Assembly (NCBI RefSeq): GCF_014779765.1
Contig: NZ_JACXZA010000009.1
Location: forward strand, 124,001-188,000
From: Paenibacillus terricola
Lineage (GTDB): Bacteria > Bacillota > Bacilli > Paenibacillales > Paenibacillaceae
Length of the DNA: 64,000 nt
Reading direction: 5' to 3'
Positions 34,441 to 42,792 of this stretch are shown in pieces. The position numbers and the translations under genes were made by a program. The number at the start of each line of letters is the position of its first letter. The stretch's first letter is position 1. The notes beneath the pieces are model-generated. The model was given only the letters and a program-made list of their open reading frames with translations, was not told where the DNA came from and made no database searches.

Positions 34441-34538
34441 TTATACAGAATTTATCCCCAGCACAAAATGTGAATAATGTGGATAAACCTATGGATAACC
34501 GCATTGTTATGCGCATTCCCGTTCCTTATTTATCCACA
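34441..34538. other. Cluster of about seven DnaA boxes
   Basis: Within 98 bases: TGTGAATAA at 34469-34477, TGTGGATAA at 34478-34486 (directly abutting) and TTATCCACA at 34530-34538 match the consensus TTATNCACA on one strand or the other. One-mismatch boxes lie at 34441-34449, 34452-34460, 34490-34498 and 34507-34515. This is far more than chance for so short a stretch. It may titrate DnaA or couple nearby genes to replication. Confidence 0.65.
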
Positions 34539-34561
34539 TGTGCGTTAAGACCTACACAGCA

Positions 34562-34592
34562 CAACGAGGCTTGCCTATGGCAAAGCCCCGTT
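34562..34592. terminator. Hairpin after the dioxygenase gene
   Basis: Arms AACGAGGCTTGCC and GGCAAAGCCCCGTT with a 3-base loop and small mismatches. The T-tract is weak, so termination is likely but not certain. Confidence 0.5.
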
Positions 34593-34610
34593 ACTTATAG
34601 CCTATTCAGC

Positions 34611-35381
34611 TTAAAATTTCATGCAGATGTAGCTTAGCGTTCCCATTTCATAACTGCGGTGGATGACTTCAGGTTTGTTCTCCGGATCACCGCTGCCATA
34701 GGCAATGTACAAGGGGACAAAATGCTCCGGACGCGGCACGGCCTTCCGTGCATTCGGCGCAAGCTCCTCGTAGCGGAACAAGGATTCAAGATCGCGCTCG
34801 GTCATGCGATCCACCAGCCAGTCGTCAAAATCGATCGCCCACTGCTCGGGATCTCCGCCGCCCCAGCGCATCTGTTGGAAGTTATGCACCGTCGCGCCGC
34901 TGCCGATCACAAGAATATCTTCTGCGCCGAGACCTCGCAGCGCCTCGCCTACATGGAATTGATATTCATTCGTCTGGAAGGGCTGAACGGAAATTTGTAC
35001 AACCGGAATGTCAGCGTCCGGGTACAAGCGCGATAGGACAACCCATGTTCCATGGTCAAGTCCGCGTTTCGTATCATATTGAACAGGAATGCCTCGCTCA
35101 CCCAAACGGTTGCCGACTTCTTCTGCTAATTCGACTGAACCTGGCGCAGGATATCGCATATCGAACAGCGGCTGTGGAAAACCGCCAAAGTCATGGATAG
35201 TGGAGTAACGTCCTTCAACTGCAGAGATCGTCAGCACCTCTGTCTCCCAGTGCGCGGTGAACAGTACAATCGCTTTCGGACGTCCGATTGTCGAACCATA
35301 TTGGGATAGGAATACACCGCACTCGTTATCTTCAATCGCCATCATCGGCGATCCGTGACCAATGAACAAAGCTGGCATCAT
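34611..35381 (-). CDS. DODA-type extradiol ring-opening dioxygenase (YgiD-like)
   Basis: A 256-residue class III extradiol dioxygenase fold. Histidines for the metal site are visible in LFIGHGSPMM, LFTAHWETE and VIGSGATVHNFQQM, with LDHGTWVVL supplying another. In plants and bacteria such enzymes cleave DOPA or catechol-like compounds. The divergent HxlR-type regulator at 35562 and an inverted repeat between them suggest inducible control by an aromatic or electrophile. Confidence 0.87.
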   Translation of the reverse strand: MMPALFIGHGSPMMAIEDNECGVFLSQYGSTIGRPKAIVLFTAHWETEVLTISAVEGRYSTIHDFGGFPQPLFDMRYPAPGSVELAEEVGNRLGERGIPVQYDTKRGLDHGTWVVLSRLYPDADIPVVQISVQPFQTNEYQFHVGEALRGLGAEDILVIGSGATVHNFQQMRWGGGDPEQWAIDFDDWLVDRMTERDLESLFRYEELAPNARKAVPRPEHFVPLYIAYGSGDPENKPEVIHRSYEMGTLSYICMKF

Positions 35382-35421
35382 AAGAGAAGCCCCCTTAACG
35401 TTTGTTGTGGTTATATATAAT

Positions 35422-35438
35422 AAGTAACTTAATTACTT
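35422..35438. promoter_or_regulatory. Operator-like inverted repeat between dioxygenase and HxlR genes
   Basis: AAGTAA-CTTAA-TTACTT is a perfect 6-base inverted repeat in an AT-rich block 41 bases upstream of the dioxygenase start. A further GTAAGTAAG follows. Likely bound by the divergent HxlR protein. Confidence 0.6.
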
Positions 35439-35561
35439 TATGTAAGTAAGTGTACCGAATAAGCAGGCGTAAGTCAATCGTTTGTTACATGGTTTAGCCC
35501 AACTACTAACTATATTTTTTTTAGTGCACTTGCGATATAATAATTTCATTGAGGTGATTAG

Positions 35562-35870
35562 ATGAACGAGACGGCGATATGTCCACGTTTCGAGAAAGCA
35601 GTCGGTATACTGAGCAAACGCTGGGTTTCGCTCATCGTATTCCAGCTGCTCCACGGACCGAGCAGATTTTGCGCCTTGGAAGCGTCCCTCCCGAACATTA
35701 GCGGCAGACTGTTGTCAGAGCGGCTGAAAGAGCTGGAGCAGGAAGGAATCGTACGAAGAGAAGTATACCCTGAAATGCCCGTTCGTATTGAATACTCATT
35801 GACGGACAAAGGACGCGCGCTGGCGCCTATTCTGGCTGAGATTGGCACTTGGTCATCCAACTGGCTGTAA
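35562..35870 (+). CDS. HxlR-family transcriptional regulator
   Basis: A 102-residue winged-helix protein: AICPRFEKAVGILSKRWVSL with the conserved N-terminal Cys that can sense electrophiles, recognition helix LPNISGRLLSERLKELEQ, and wing VRREVYPEMPVRIEYSLT. A TATAAT at 35536-35541 and GAGGTGATT mark its promoter and ribosome site. Probably represses the divergent dioxygenase gene. Confidence 0.88.
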   Translation: MNETAICPRFEKAVGILSKRWVSLIVFQLLHGPSRFCALEASLPNISGRLLSERLKELEQEGIVRREVYPEMPVRIEYSLTDKGRALAPILAEIGTWSSNWL

Positions 35871-35902
35871 TGCAAGCAGCCTAATAACCCCCAACCAACT
35901 AC

Positions 35903-35952
35903 AAAAGCCCTGTACAGAAGACTTTATCGTCTTCCGTGCAGGGCTCTTTTCG
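35903..35952. terminator. Terminator between HxlR and azoR genes
   Basis: AAAGCCCTGTAC pairs with GTGCAGGGCTCTTTT, with an inner AGAAGAC/GTCTTC stem extending it. It serves both convergent genes. Confidence 0.86.
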
Positions 35953-35968
35953 TTAACCGGTTATCTTA

Positions 35969-36592
35969 TTATACTGCTGCAAGCGCTGCAGCTTTCTCGA
36001 GGCCGCCACCGATGATCGATGCTGCTTGATCAGGGAGCTGGTTGTGGCCTTCAACGATAACGGATTCGATGTCCGTAATCCCGAAGAAGCGCAGTTGGTT
36101 CGCAACGAGGTTGTAAGACATTTCTGCTGCAGCCGCTGGACCTTCGGAATAAATGCCGCCGCGTGCGTTAAGCAGAACGACTTTTTTGCCGCCCAACAGA
36201 CCAACAGGACCTTCTGGCGTATATTTGAACGATTTGCCTGCTTGGCTCAGGTAGTCAATGTACGTGTGCAACGGTGCTGGCACCGTCATGTTCCAGAGCG
36301 GGAATGCCAATACGACGAGGTCAGCTGCGATGAACTGATCCAGGTAACGGCCAGCGATAGCTGCAGCTTGCGCTTCCTCAGCCGTTGCTTCGATGCCGCG
36401 TGCTGTTTTGAAAAGACCCGTAATCATCGTGTTGTTGAGGTATGGAAGCTCCTCTTTGTACAGATCCAGTTCCGTGATTTGATGGTCTGGATGTGCTTTC
36501 TTGTAGCTATCTACATAGGCATTGTACAGCTGTACGCTAACCGCTTGGTCAGCTGGACGGTCATTTGCTTTAACGAAAAGTACGTTTGTCAT
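35969..36592 (-). CDS. azoR: FMN-dependent NADH-azoreductase
   Basis: A 207-residue flavodoxin-fold quinone/azo reductase. Features: VLFVKANDRPADQAVSVQLY at the phosphate-binding loop, AFPLWNMTVPAPLHTYIDYL, which contacts the flavin, and LLNARGGIYSEGP. It reduces quinones and azo dyes with two electrons and limits redox cycling. Monocistronic. The nearby dioxygenase and HxlR genes suggest a local theme of aromatic or electrophile stress. Confidence 0.92.
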   Translation of the reverse strand: MTNVLFVKANDRPADQAVSVQLYNAYVDSYKKAHPDHQITELDLYKEELPYLNNTMITGLFKTARGIEATAEEAQAAAIAGRYLDQFIAADLVVLAFPLWNMTVPAPLHTYIDYLSQAGKSFKYTPEGPVGLLGGKKVVLLNARGGIYSEGPAAAAEMSYNLVANQLRFFGITDIESVIVEGHNQLPDQAASIIGGGLEKAAALAAV

Positions 36593-36737
36593 GATGGTTC
36601 CTCCTCCAAATTGTGTTGCTCTATTTTTGTAAGTTGCTTTGTTTTATTGCTATGTGCTCATTGTACAGAGGATTGCACTCGCATGCGTCGGTGAATGGTC
36701 GCAAGACCATCTACTGCTTTAGACGTTGAAAATAAAG

Positions 36738-36768
36738 AAAGCATCTACGACTAAAGTCGTAGATGCTT
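36738..36768 (-). terminator. Terminator after the FAH-family gene
   Basis: A 14-base-pair perfect stem (AAGCATCTACGACT and complement) with a 2-base loop. On the minus strand it is followed by CTTTATTTTC. It ends the gene whose stop is at 36785. Confidence 0.85.
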
Positions 36769-36784
36769 CTCGTTGCGCAGTACG

Positions 36785-37417
36785 TTACATTCTAATGTGC
36801 AGCGGTCCGAACCGCTCCCCATCTAGCATAAGCACGAGTTCGTCGCCATCCTTCACTGGACCGACGCCAGCGGGCGTACCGGTGTAGATAACATCGCCTT
36901 CGGCAAGTCCGAAATGCTCGCCGATGTACGCCACCAGCTTCTCCAGCGGGAAAATCATGTCCCGCGGGCTTCCCTCTTGCGCCGTCTGTCCATTGTGCAG
37001 CAGACTGAACTGCAGTGCCTCGAACGCCTCGAGGCCGGGAAATGCACGAAATGGCGACAGCACGGCTGCGTTCTTGAACCCTTTGGCCAGCAGCCACGGA
37101 TGGCGCTTTTCTTTCAGTACATTTTGCACATCGCGTGCCGTCCAGTCGATTCCGATCGCCAGCCCATCCACCAACTGCTCAACTGGAACACCAGGCTCAT
37201 ACGTGCGGCCAATATGGACAACAAGCTCCGTCTCATAATGGATAGAGCCAACTCCAGATGGAAGTTTAAGCTCCCCTTCGACAGGGTGCAAGGCATGCGT
37301 CGGCTTCGAGAAAATCATCGGCTCCTCCGGCACATCGTTGCCGAGCTCCTTCGCATGCAGCGCATAGTTGCGGCCGACACAGTATACATTACGGATAGAT
37401 CCGAATTCGCTTCCCAT
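36785..37417 (-). CDS. Fumarylacetoacetate hydrolase (FAH) family protein
   Basis: A 210-residue FAH C-terminal-type hydrolase, the compact FAHD1/YcgM-like length. Motifs: [28 protein letters not shown], the metal ligands in [12 protein letters not shown], and [20 protein letters not shown]. Members cleave acylpyruvates or 2,4-diketo acids or decarboxylate oxaloacetate. It could supply the missing hydrolase for the 1.7-17.7 kb pathway, though it lies 20 kb away. GAAGGAG precedes the ATG. Confidence 0.9.
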   Translation of the reverse strand: MGSEFGSIRNVYCVGRNYALHAKELGNDVPEEPMIFSKPTHALHPVEGELKLPSGVGSIHYETELVVHIGRTYEPGVPVEQLVDGLAIGIDWTARDVQNVLKEKRHPWLLAKGFKNAAVLSPFRAFPGLEAFEALQFSLLHNGQTAQEGSPRDMIFPLEKLVAYIGEHFGLAEGDVIYTGTPAGVGPVKDGDELVLMLDGERFGPLHIRM

Positions 37418-37483
37418 CGTTATCGACTCCTTCAGATATAGATTGATGGAGCTTGCAAGCTCCGTATTTTATGACAAGGCGTA

Positions 37484-38614
37484 TTAGCGTCCATTGAACT
37501 GCAGCTTAATATCGATCAGCTCCGAGCGGCTGGCGAGCCGAATCGGCGGTCCCCAAGTGCCGAAGCCAGATGATACGATGACGTGCATGAGTCCTTTGCG
37601 CATATAACCCCAATCAAGTTCGAACAATCGGCGGGTAATGAAGTGGTTCGGGAACATTTGGCCGCGATGCGTGTGGCCGCATACGAGCAGATCGACGCCC
37701 GCTTCCGCAGACTGTGCGAAACCGTACGGTTGATGGTCCATCGCCAGCAGCGGGAGTGACGGGTCAAGCTTCGATACGAGCTCCTTCATCGACAGTCTGC
37801 CCTCTCTTGCTTCCGCCGTCTTATCCTTACGGCCTGCCACATGGAACAATCCGTCCACCGTTACCGTCTCATCGCGCAGCACCTTAATGCCGATCTCTTG
37901 CATGACCTGTACATATTGTTCAATATGCCCGCCATAATATTCATGATTGCCGAGCACCGCATAGATGCCGTGCTTTGCCCTCAACTGCTTCAGCGTATCC
38001 GCCATCTGATTGCGCAGGAACGGCTCGATCACATCGTCCAGCACATCGCCGGCTAGCAGGATGACATCCGGGTTCATCGCGTTCATCTGTTTCACGAGCT
38101 TACGCAGATGACGATTGCCGACCGTATTGCCAAGGTGAAGATCCGAGGCTGCCGCTACACGAAGCGTACGGTGGTTGCCGCTTGGCGCAGCTTTGTCCAC
38201 GGACAGCTGGTGCGTACGAACGATTGGTGTCCACGCATTATATGAACCGCGCAGCATCAGGATAAGCAGGATGCCTACTACAACAATCGATAACACTTGA
38301 ATGGTATTATCTCTCGACATTCCCGATTGAACCATGATCCAGCCAGCAAGATCAGCGAACGGAAGCAATAGAACAGTAAATTCGAAGATTGCTAGATAGA
38401 CTGCGCCTATGACTTTCCATAGTCGACCTATTGCACCAAGCGACTTGGCGAGTCTGCCCCACAAATAACCGAGTGCGATCACAGCATACAGCACCCAATA
38501 AAGGGCGGGCGGTATGTCCGCTCCAGCATGTTCCAGCGCCAATTCTCCATGCCAGCCGACATAGACGTTAAGGAACACGAACAAACCTAGCATAATAACG
38601 AGACGAATGATCAA
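37484..38614 (-). CDS. Membrane-anchored metallophosphoesterase (YkuE/YaeI-like)
   Basis: A 376-residue protein: four hydrophobic helices over about residues 1-125, then a calcineurin-like phosphoesterase domain. Metal motifs are ASDLHLGN, LAGDVLDD, LGNHEYYGG, MDHQPYGF and CGHTHRGQMFP. Relatives hydrolyse UDP-diacylglucosamine-like lipids or other phosphoesters at the membrane. TTG start with AGGAGAG at 6 bases. Stand-alone gene. Confidence 0.9.
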   Translation of the reverse strand: MIIRLVIMLGLFVFLNVYVGWHGELALEHAGADIPPALYWVLYAVIALGYLWGRLAKSLGAIGRLWKVIGAVYLAIFEFTVLLLPFADLAGWIMVQSGMSRDNTIQVLSIVVVGILLILMLRGSYNAWTPIVRTHQLSVDKAAPSGNHRTLRVAAASDLHLGNTVGNRHLRKLVKQMNAMNPDVILLAGDVLDDVIEPFLRNQMADTLKQLRAKHGIYAVLGNHEYYGGHIEQYVQVMQEIGIKVLRDETVTVDGLFHVAGRKDKTAEAREGRLSMKELVSKLDPSLPLLAMDHQPYGFAQSAEAGVDLLVCGHTHRGQMFPNHFITRRLFELDWGYMRKGLMHVIVSSGFGTWGPPIRLASRSELIDIKLQFNGR

Positions 38615-38700
38615 TGCAATCTCTCCTATTAATTATCCAGATTTTCAAATCTATCTAATAGAAATGTACCACAGTCTACTTGAGGATCAAAATCGGGATT

Positions 38701-38740
38701 TAAAAACCCCCGCTCCTGCGTTTGTGCAGGAATGGAGGTT
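38701..38740 (-). terminator. Terminator after the MFS gene
   Basis: An imperfect stem built from CCTGC/GCAGG and an outer AACCCCC/GGAGGTT, with TTTTTA on the minus strand just after it. Confidence 0.75.
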
Positions 38741-38751
38741 CGACTGATGCG

Positions 38752-39993
38752 CTATTGCGCAGTTCGTTTGGAGTTCGACTGCACGGATGACGCGGCGGCG
38801 CGCTCGGTGAAGCTGCGAAGAGCGACGGTGGTGCCTGCAGCTACGAGCAGTGTGCCTGTCATCACGAACAGCCACTCGATGCCGACGAATTTGCCAAGGC
38901 CGCCGCCGATGAGCGGACCAAGCAAAGAGCCTGTCTGGTTGGCGCTCGTTGTCAGCCCGAAGGAACGGCCGCGGAACGTCAGGTCGGTGCTTCGGACGAC
39001 GAGCGTATTCACTACCGGCACGATGCCTGCAAGGAATAGCCCGAACACGAATTGTACAACGGTGAATAACCACAACGTATGAACAAAATATTGCAAGCTG
39101 ATCACGCAGCCCGATGCGATCAAGCAGAAGATCAGCACTCGCATATACCCGCGCTGCTCGCCTATCTTACCCCATTGCGGCGATGCCAGAATTCCCGCGA
39201 TACCGATCAGCGATAGAACGAAGCCTGCTGTCGCTGCCACATCCTTCACGCCGCCTTGCAGGTCTGCGATATGGAGCGTAAGAAGCGGCTGCACCATGTT
39301 GTACGACAGTTGGAACAACAGAAGCAGAAGAAGCAAGTTCAACAGCTGGCGGTTGTGCAGCACCGACCAATAATCGCTGCGAGCCGTTGTTTTGGGCTGA
39401 GTCGGCGATATTGCCACTTTCGGAGGCGCTTTGCCTTCGTGGACGAAGAAAACGACAGCGAGCGTGGCGAGCAGAATAAAGCTGCCTGCGACGACGAACG
39501 ACAGCCGCTGGCCAAATGCGTGCGACAGCAATCCGCCGATGAGCGGACCCATAATGCCGCCGCTCATCGAAGCAGCCTGCATCATGCCGAGGCTCCAGCC
39601 CATACGCTCCTCTGGTGCGATAGATGCGACAATCGCCATCGAGGCAGGAACAAATCCGCCGACGAGGCCATGCAGCAGACGGATACCGACTAGCTCCCAC
39701 GGATTGTGGACAAGTGAAATCATTGCGTAGACGACCGCAAGGCTGAGGCCGGCCCGGATGATCATTTTGCGCTTACCATACTTATCTGCCAATGCCCCCC
39801 ATAGAGGAGCCATGACCGCCCCGACTAGAAAAGCAGACGATTGAACGACGCCAGCCCACCAGTACAACGAGCTATCCGAGACACCGAGCTCTGGAAGGAA
39901 CAGCGGAAGCAGCGGAATAACCATCGTATAGCTGGAGCTGCAGAGCAGAACGCCTGCCCACAGAATCCACATTTGACGCTGCCAGGATGCCAT
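38752..39993 (-). CDS. MFS multidrug/drug transporter
   Basis: A 413-residue, twelve-helix major facilitator. The motif-A loop GALADKYGKRKMI follows helix 2, and the antiporter-type PASMAIVASIAPEERMGWS motif is in helix 5. This places it with DHA1 proton-drug antiporters such as NorA/TetA. ATG 39993 has GGGAAG 8 bases upstream; an earlier GTG is possible. A terminator-like hairpin sits 200 bases upstream in its leader. Confidence 0.88.
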   Translation of the reverse strand: MASWQRQMWILWAGVLLCSSSYTMVIPLLPLFLPELGVSDSSLYWWAGVVQSSAFLVGAVMAPLWGALADKYGKRKMIIRAGLSLAVVYAMISLVHNPWELVGIRLLHGLVGGFVPASMAIVASIAPEERMGWSLGMMQAASMSGGIMGPLIGGLLSHAFGQRLSFVVAGSFILLATLAVVFFVHEGKAPPKVAISPTQPKTTARSDYWSVLHNRQLLNLLLLLLLFQLSYNMVQPLLTLHIADLQGGVKDVAATAGFVLSLIGIAGILASPQWGKIGEQRGYMRVLIFCLIASGCVISLQYFVHTLWLFTVVQFVFGLFLAGIVPVVNTLVVRSTDLTFRGRSFGLTTSANQTGSLLGPLIGGGLGKFVGIEWLFVMTGTLLVAAGTTVALRSFTERAAASSVQSNSKRTAQ

Positions 39994-40545
39994 TTCCCTC
40001 ACTTCCCATCATTAATTTGGATACCGAACCAATGCTTTACCGTAACTATACGCCTCACACTCCCATCGTTCAAAAGCCATCCGCCAAAGCATACCGCCGC
40101 ATTCCGCCGAGGATGCAGCTTTACACGTCCTTAATGAACCAATATCGCCCGATACGGGGTAAGATGGCCTGAGAAGCGCATTCCCGTCCGAATTGTTAAT
40201 AAAGTCATATAAAAACAAAAAAACCAGCGCCCTCATGCGAGGGAGTCTGGTCTGGAAACAGGCTGGCGGCGGGTGAATCGAATATAAAAAAATGTGCTAT
40301 TCGAGCATGATCGCCGATTCCGCTCTTGTTGACACGGCCGGTGCAATTCCGATAGATCAGATATGGCTTCGCCTTCTATCGTGGAATTAAAGATAGTGAT
40401 GTTATCAGGATCCCATACGATGTGTTTCTGTAAGAAGGACAGGGGCTTACTCCATACTTTCATGACCCATCGACGGCGCTCGCACCTTTAGGCGTTTGCC
40501 GCATACGATGATAGCGCCAATCAATTGGGAAAGGGTGTTCCCCTA
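39994..40545. other. 550-base intergenic region between MFS and repeat-protein genes
   Basis: It holds the MFS promoter/leader, a strong minus-strand terminator at 40206-40252 and a GC-rich segment (about 40455-40510) able to fold (GGCGTTTGCC, GGCGCTCGC). A 76-codon minus-strand frame (40233-40463) is not convincing as a gene. I could not assign a known riboswitch. Confidence 0.4.
40206..40252 (-). terminator. Strong terminator within the MFS leader region
   Basis: Stem CCCTC/GAGGG extended by CCAG/CTGG, followed on the minus strand by TTTTTTTGTTTTTAT. It stops minus-strand transcription about 210 bases before the MFS start, so it is either an attenuator or the end of a small upstream transcript. 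Confidence 0.8.
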
Positions 40546-41460
40546 ATGCCATGCTCTTGCAGCCAACCGAAAGTTCAAACGGTCTACTATGATCCTCGCT
40601 CGTTTCAAATGCCTTGGCCGATGCCGGGCCAAGGCGGCATGATGATGCCTACGCCGATGCAGGGCCAAGGCAGCATGATGATGCCTACGCCGATGCCAGG
40701 CCAAGGCGGCGGCATGATGCCTATGCCGATGCCGGGCCAAGGCGGCTCCATGATGCCTACGCCGATGCCGGGCCAAGGCGGCTCCATGATGCCTACGCCG
40801 ATGCCGGGTCAAGGCGGCGGCACGATGCCTTGGCCGATGCCGGGCCAAGGCGGCTCCATGATGCCTACGCCTATGCCGGGCCAAGGCGGCTCCATGATGC
40901 CTATGCCTATGCCGGGCCAAGGCGGCTCCATGATGCCTACGCCGATGCCGGGCCAAGGCGGCTCCATGATGCCTGCGCCGATGCCGGGCCAAGGCGGCAT
41001 GGATCCTTTGCCGTTCCCTGCTCCAGGTACAGGCGGCGTGTCGCCGTTTGCCGTGCCAGGCCAAGGCGCCGTGCCCGCACAACTGTCGCAAGCGAATCTC
41101 CCTAATGTGCTCGCCCAATATCCAAGACCAGTAGGTCAGCCGCCAGCCGACATGCTGTTCCTGTTCAACACGCTGCGCCGCAATCCGCAAATGCTGCAGT
41201 CATTTATCACACAGCGTCCGCAAACCTTGCAACAAGGGGTGCAATTCGCGCAAACGGGAGCAATGGGCCCGCGCGACGCTGAGGATGATGTACGTCTTCT
41301 CCCAGGCTTTTGCTTCAACCGCTGGTCGCTGATCTTTACGCGCAACAACGTCCTTCTGATGTTCCCAGTCGCGAACCTATTCGGCTTCGTCATTGGCTGG
41401 TGCCATCCATTGACGCCTTGCCTCGTGCCAAACTTCCAAATCCTCTTCGCATTCTGCTAA
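40546..41460 (+). CDS. PMPGQGG tandem-repeat protein with hydrophobic C-terminus
   Basis: A 304-residue protein. Residues 1-21 are unique (MPCSCSQPKVQTVYY), then 11 copies of a 12-residue unit of the type MMPTPMPGQGGS (residues 22 to about 152), then a Pro/Gly-rich linker and a C-terminal domain of about 120 residues with hydrophobic, Cys- and Phe-rich stretches (VLLMFPVANLFGFVIGWCHP). The composition resembles spore-coat or surface proteins of Bacilli, but no known family was recognised. ATG 40546 follows GGGAAAGGG; the TTG upstream is inside that site. A terminator follows. Confidence 0.75.
   Translation: MPCSCSQPKVQTVYYDPRSFQMPWPMPGQGGMMMPTPMQGQGSMMMPTPMPGQGGGMMPMPMPGQGGSMMPTPMPGQGGSMMPTPMPGQGGGTMPWPMPGQGGSMMPTPMPGQGGSMMPMPMPGQGGSMMPTPMPGQGGSMMPAPMPGQGGMDPLPFPAPGTGGVSPFAVPGQGAVPAQLSQANLPNVLAQYPRPVGQPPADMLFLFNTLRRNPQMLQSFITQRPQTLQQGVQFAQTGAMGPRDAEDDVRLLPGFCFNRWSLIFTRNNVLLMFPVANLFGFVIGWCHPLTPCLVPNFQILFAFC
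40609..41001 (+). repeat. In-frame 36-base tandem repeat (11 units)
   Basis: The unit is near ATGCCTACGCCGATGCCGGG then CCAAGGCGGCTCC with small changes. Copies 4, 5, 8, 9 and 10 are nearly identical, a sign of recent slippage or unequal crossing over. Copy number is probably variable between strains. Confidence 0.92.
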
Positions 41461-41472
41461 ACGAAATAAATT

Positions 41473-41502
41473 AAGGGACCGTTCTTAGTCGAACAGTCCC
41501 TT
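41473..41502. terminator. Bidirectional terminator overlapping the 50-residue gene stop
   Basis: AAGGGACCGTTC pairs with GAACAGTCCCTT (one mismatch). The loop contains the stop codon of the minus-strand small gene. Confidence 0.83.
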
Positions 41503-41637
41503 TACTGCTTTACCCGCTATTCGGATGACGATGCCCGCCATCTCGCCCAGAAACTCAGTCCAGAACTCCCACTCCAGCCAATTGCGCTTTCTGCGTTCCA
41601 TCCTGATTTTATTGTCTGTCTGCTCAGGCAACGACAT
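41485..41637 (-). CDS. 50-residue basic/amphipathic protein, too short for usual ORF calling
   Basis: ATG 41637 has AGAGGGG 9 bases upstream. The 50-codon frame ends in TAA inside the terminator loop. The peptide has a charged, Trp-rich start (KIRMERRKRNWLEWEFWTEF) and a C-terminal amphipathic helix (LGEMAGIVIRIAGKAVKGLF). The coupling of ribosome site, frame and terminator argues that it is real. Function unknown; membrane-surface binding is plausible. Confidence 0.68.
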   Translation of the reverse strand: MSLPEQTDNKIRMERRKRNWLEWEFWTEFLGEMAGIVIRIAGKAVKGLFD

Positions 41638-41724
41638 TGAAACAGCCCCTCTCGTCTACACTACTTCACTATACACTTTCATGTAAAATAATGTAAACCA
41701 CGGAGTTGCGCAAGATGGAGCGCG

Positions 41725-42279
41725 TTACTTGCTTTTAAGTTGAGCGGTCGAGCAGCGTATGGATGTGCGGCTAATTGTGCGACGTAGAACGTCTCGGAAG
41801 ACGAAGGCGGCGACGTTGTTGTAGTTGCGATAGAAGTCGGATAAGTCGTCATTAAAGAATTGGATGATGCGCGCACGGAATACAGGGTAGATCGCTGCTT
41901 TCCCGAAAAACCTAACCACCTTTACAGAAAGAAACAGCTTATTCGTACGAAGCGCTGTTTGATATAGCCCCACGATTTGAGCAGGCGTGAAAGTACGACG
42001 AATTGGTTTTACCAGCGTGCCCCCTGTCGTCCGCACCTTCACATGCAAACGAACCGCGCCTACCGCCACGCTTGCCACGAGGAGCGTTGCTAATGCTCGT
42101 GCCTTGCGCAGCCCCCGCACACGCAGTGCGATAAGAAAATCGCCGCTTGGCAGCTGCTCCAACGGTTCTACCGTAACTAACGGATCATTGCCGACTGAAT
42201 GCTTGATAAGGTTAAAATACTCCAATTGCGGCGGAGATAGATGAACCTGCGCTTTATTTCGTGTAGCGGCAACAACCAT
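41725..42279 (-). CDS. Conserved-looking hypothetical protein
   Basis: A 184-residue basic protein with a very good AGGAGG site. It has alternating hydrophobic/charged segments (IALRVRGLRKARALATLLVA; VRLHVKVRTTGGTLVKPIRR) and an aromatic-rich helix (RIIQFFNDDLSDFYRNYNN). No catalytic motif or transmembrane helix pattern that I recognise. The run of small basic genes around it (50-residue protein, YwbE-like) may be structural or RNA-binding proteins. Confidence 0.65.
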   Translation of the reverse strand: MVVAATRNKAQVHLSPPQLEYFNLIKHSVGNDPLVTVEPLEQLPSGDFLIALRVRGLRKARALATLLVASVAVGAVRLHVKVRTTGGTLVKPIRRTFTPAQIVGLYQTALRTNKLFLSVKVVRFFGKAAIYPVFRARIIQFFNDDLSDFYRNYNNVAAFVFRDVLRRTISRTSIRCSTAQLKSK

Positions 42280-42393
42280 CGTATTCCTCCTCGCGATTGA
42301 TCAATGTCCCATACAATAAAAGGCTGCAAGGATGGATGCCCTTCATTGTATGGAAAGCTGTAATCGACGGGAAGGGCACATACCCTGCCTCAA

Positions 42394-42612
42394 CTATAGA
42401 CTCCCATCAGGAGACTGTACGATCTGTTTCACTCGTCCGACTTGGCCGTCAGCCAGTCTAACTTTGATGCCGTGAGGGTGTTGAGGTGAATTCGTTAACA
42501 GGTCTTTGACGATGCCTCGTGTCGTTCGGCCTGTGCGCTGATCCTGCTTCAAGACGATATCGACCTGCATGCCTGGCTTGATGTTTGCTCGAATGGTTCC
42601 ATTGGTGCTCAT
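42394..42612 (-). CDS. YwbE-family protein (DUF2196)
   Basis: A 72-residue protein matching YwbE: NIKPGMQVDIVLKQDQRTGR, then TTRGIVKDLLTNSPQHPHGI and KVRLADGQVGRVKQI. The fold is a small beta barrel, found across Firmicutes with unknown role. ATG 42612 is chosen since the family starts here and AAAGGA lies upstream; a longer frame to 42699 has no site. Confidence 0.88.
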   Translation of the reverse strand: MSTNGTIRANIKPGMQVDIVLKQDQRTGRTTRGIVKDLLTNSPQHPHGIKVRLADGQVGRVKQIVQSPDGSL

Positions 42613-42792
42613 TTGTATATTCAATCCTTTCACGCTTTGAGTATATATGGACTGCATAAGAATATCAGGTAGAATGGATATCAATCCATTCCACAACAAG
42701 CATGGTTTGGCCGAAACCCGCTGCCGCCATAATCGTCGTTAATCGTACAGACGAGCTTTCGCCAGAACTGCTCTTTCTAATGTCGTTAATTA

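Noticed and set aside
34441-34538. Chromosomal replication origin
   Set aside because: DnaA boxes are present, but there is no dnaA, dnaN, recF or gyr gene nearby and no clear AT-rich unwinding element, so a titration cluster is more likely.
40233-40463. 76-codon minus-strand frame in the MFS leader
   Set aside because: No good ribosome site; its 3' end is built from the terminator stem and the product matches no family I know. Kept only as a note in the gap entry.
40609-41001. Possible CRISPR-like array
   Set aside because: The 36-base units are contiguous without unique spacers and stay in frame inside a protein gene, so this is a coding tandem repeat.
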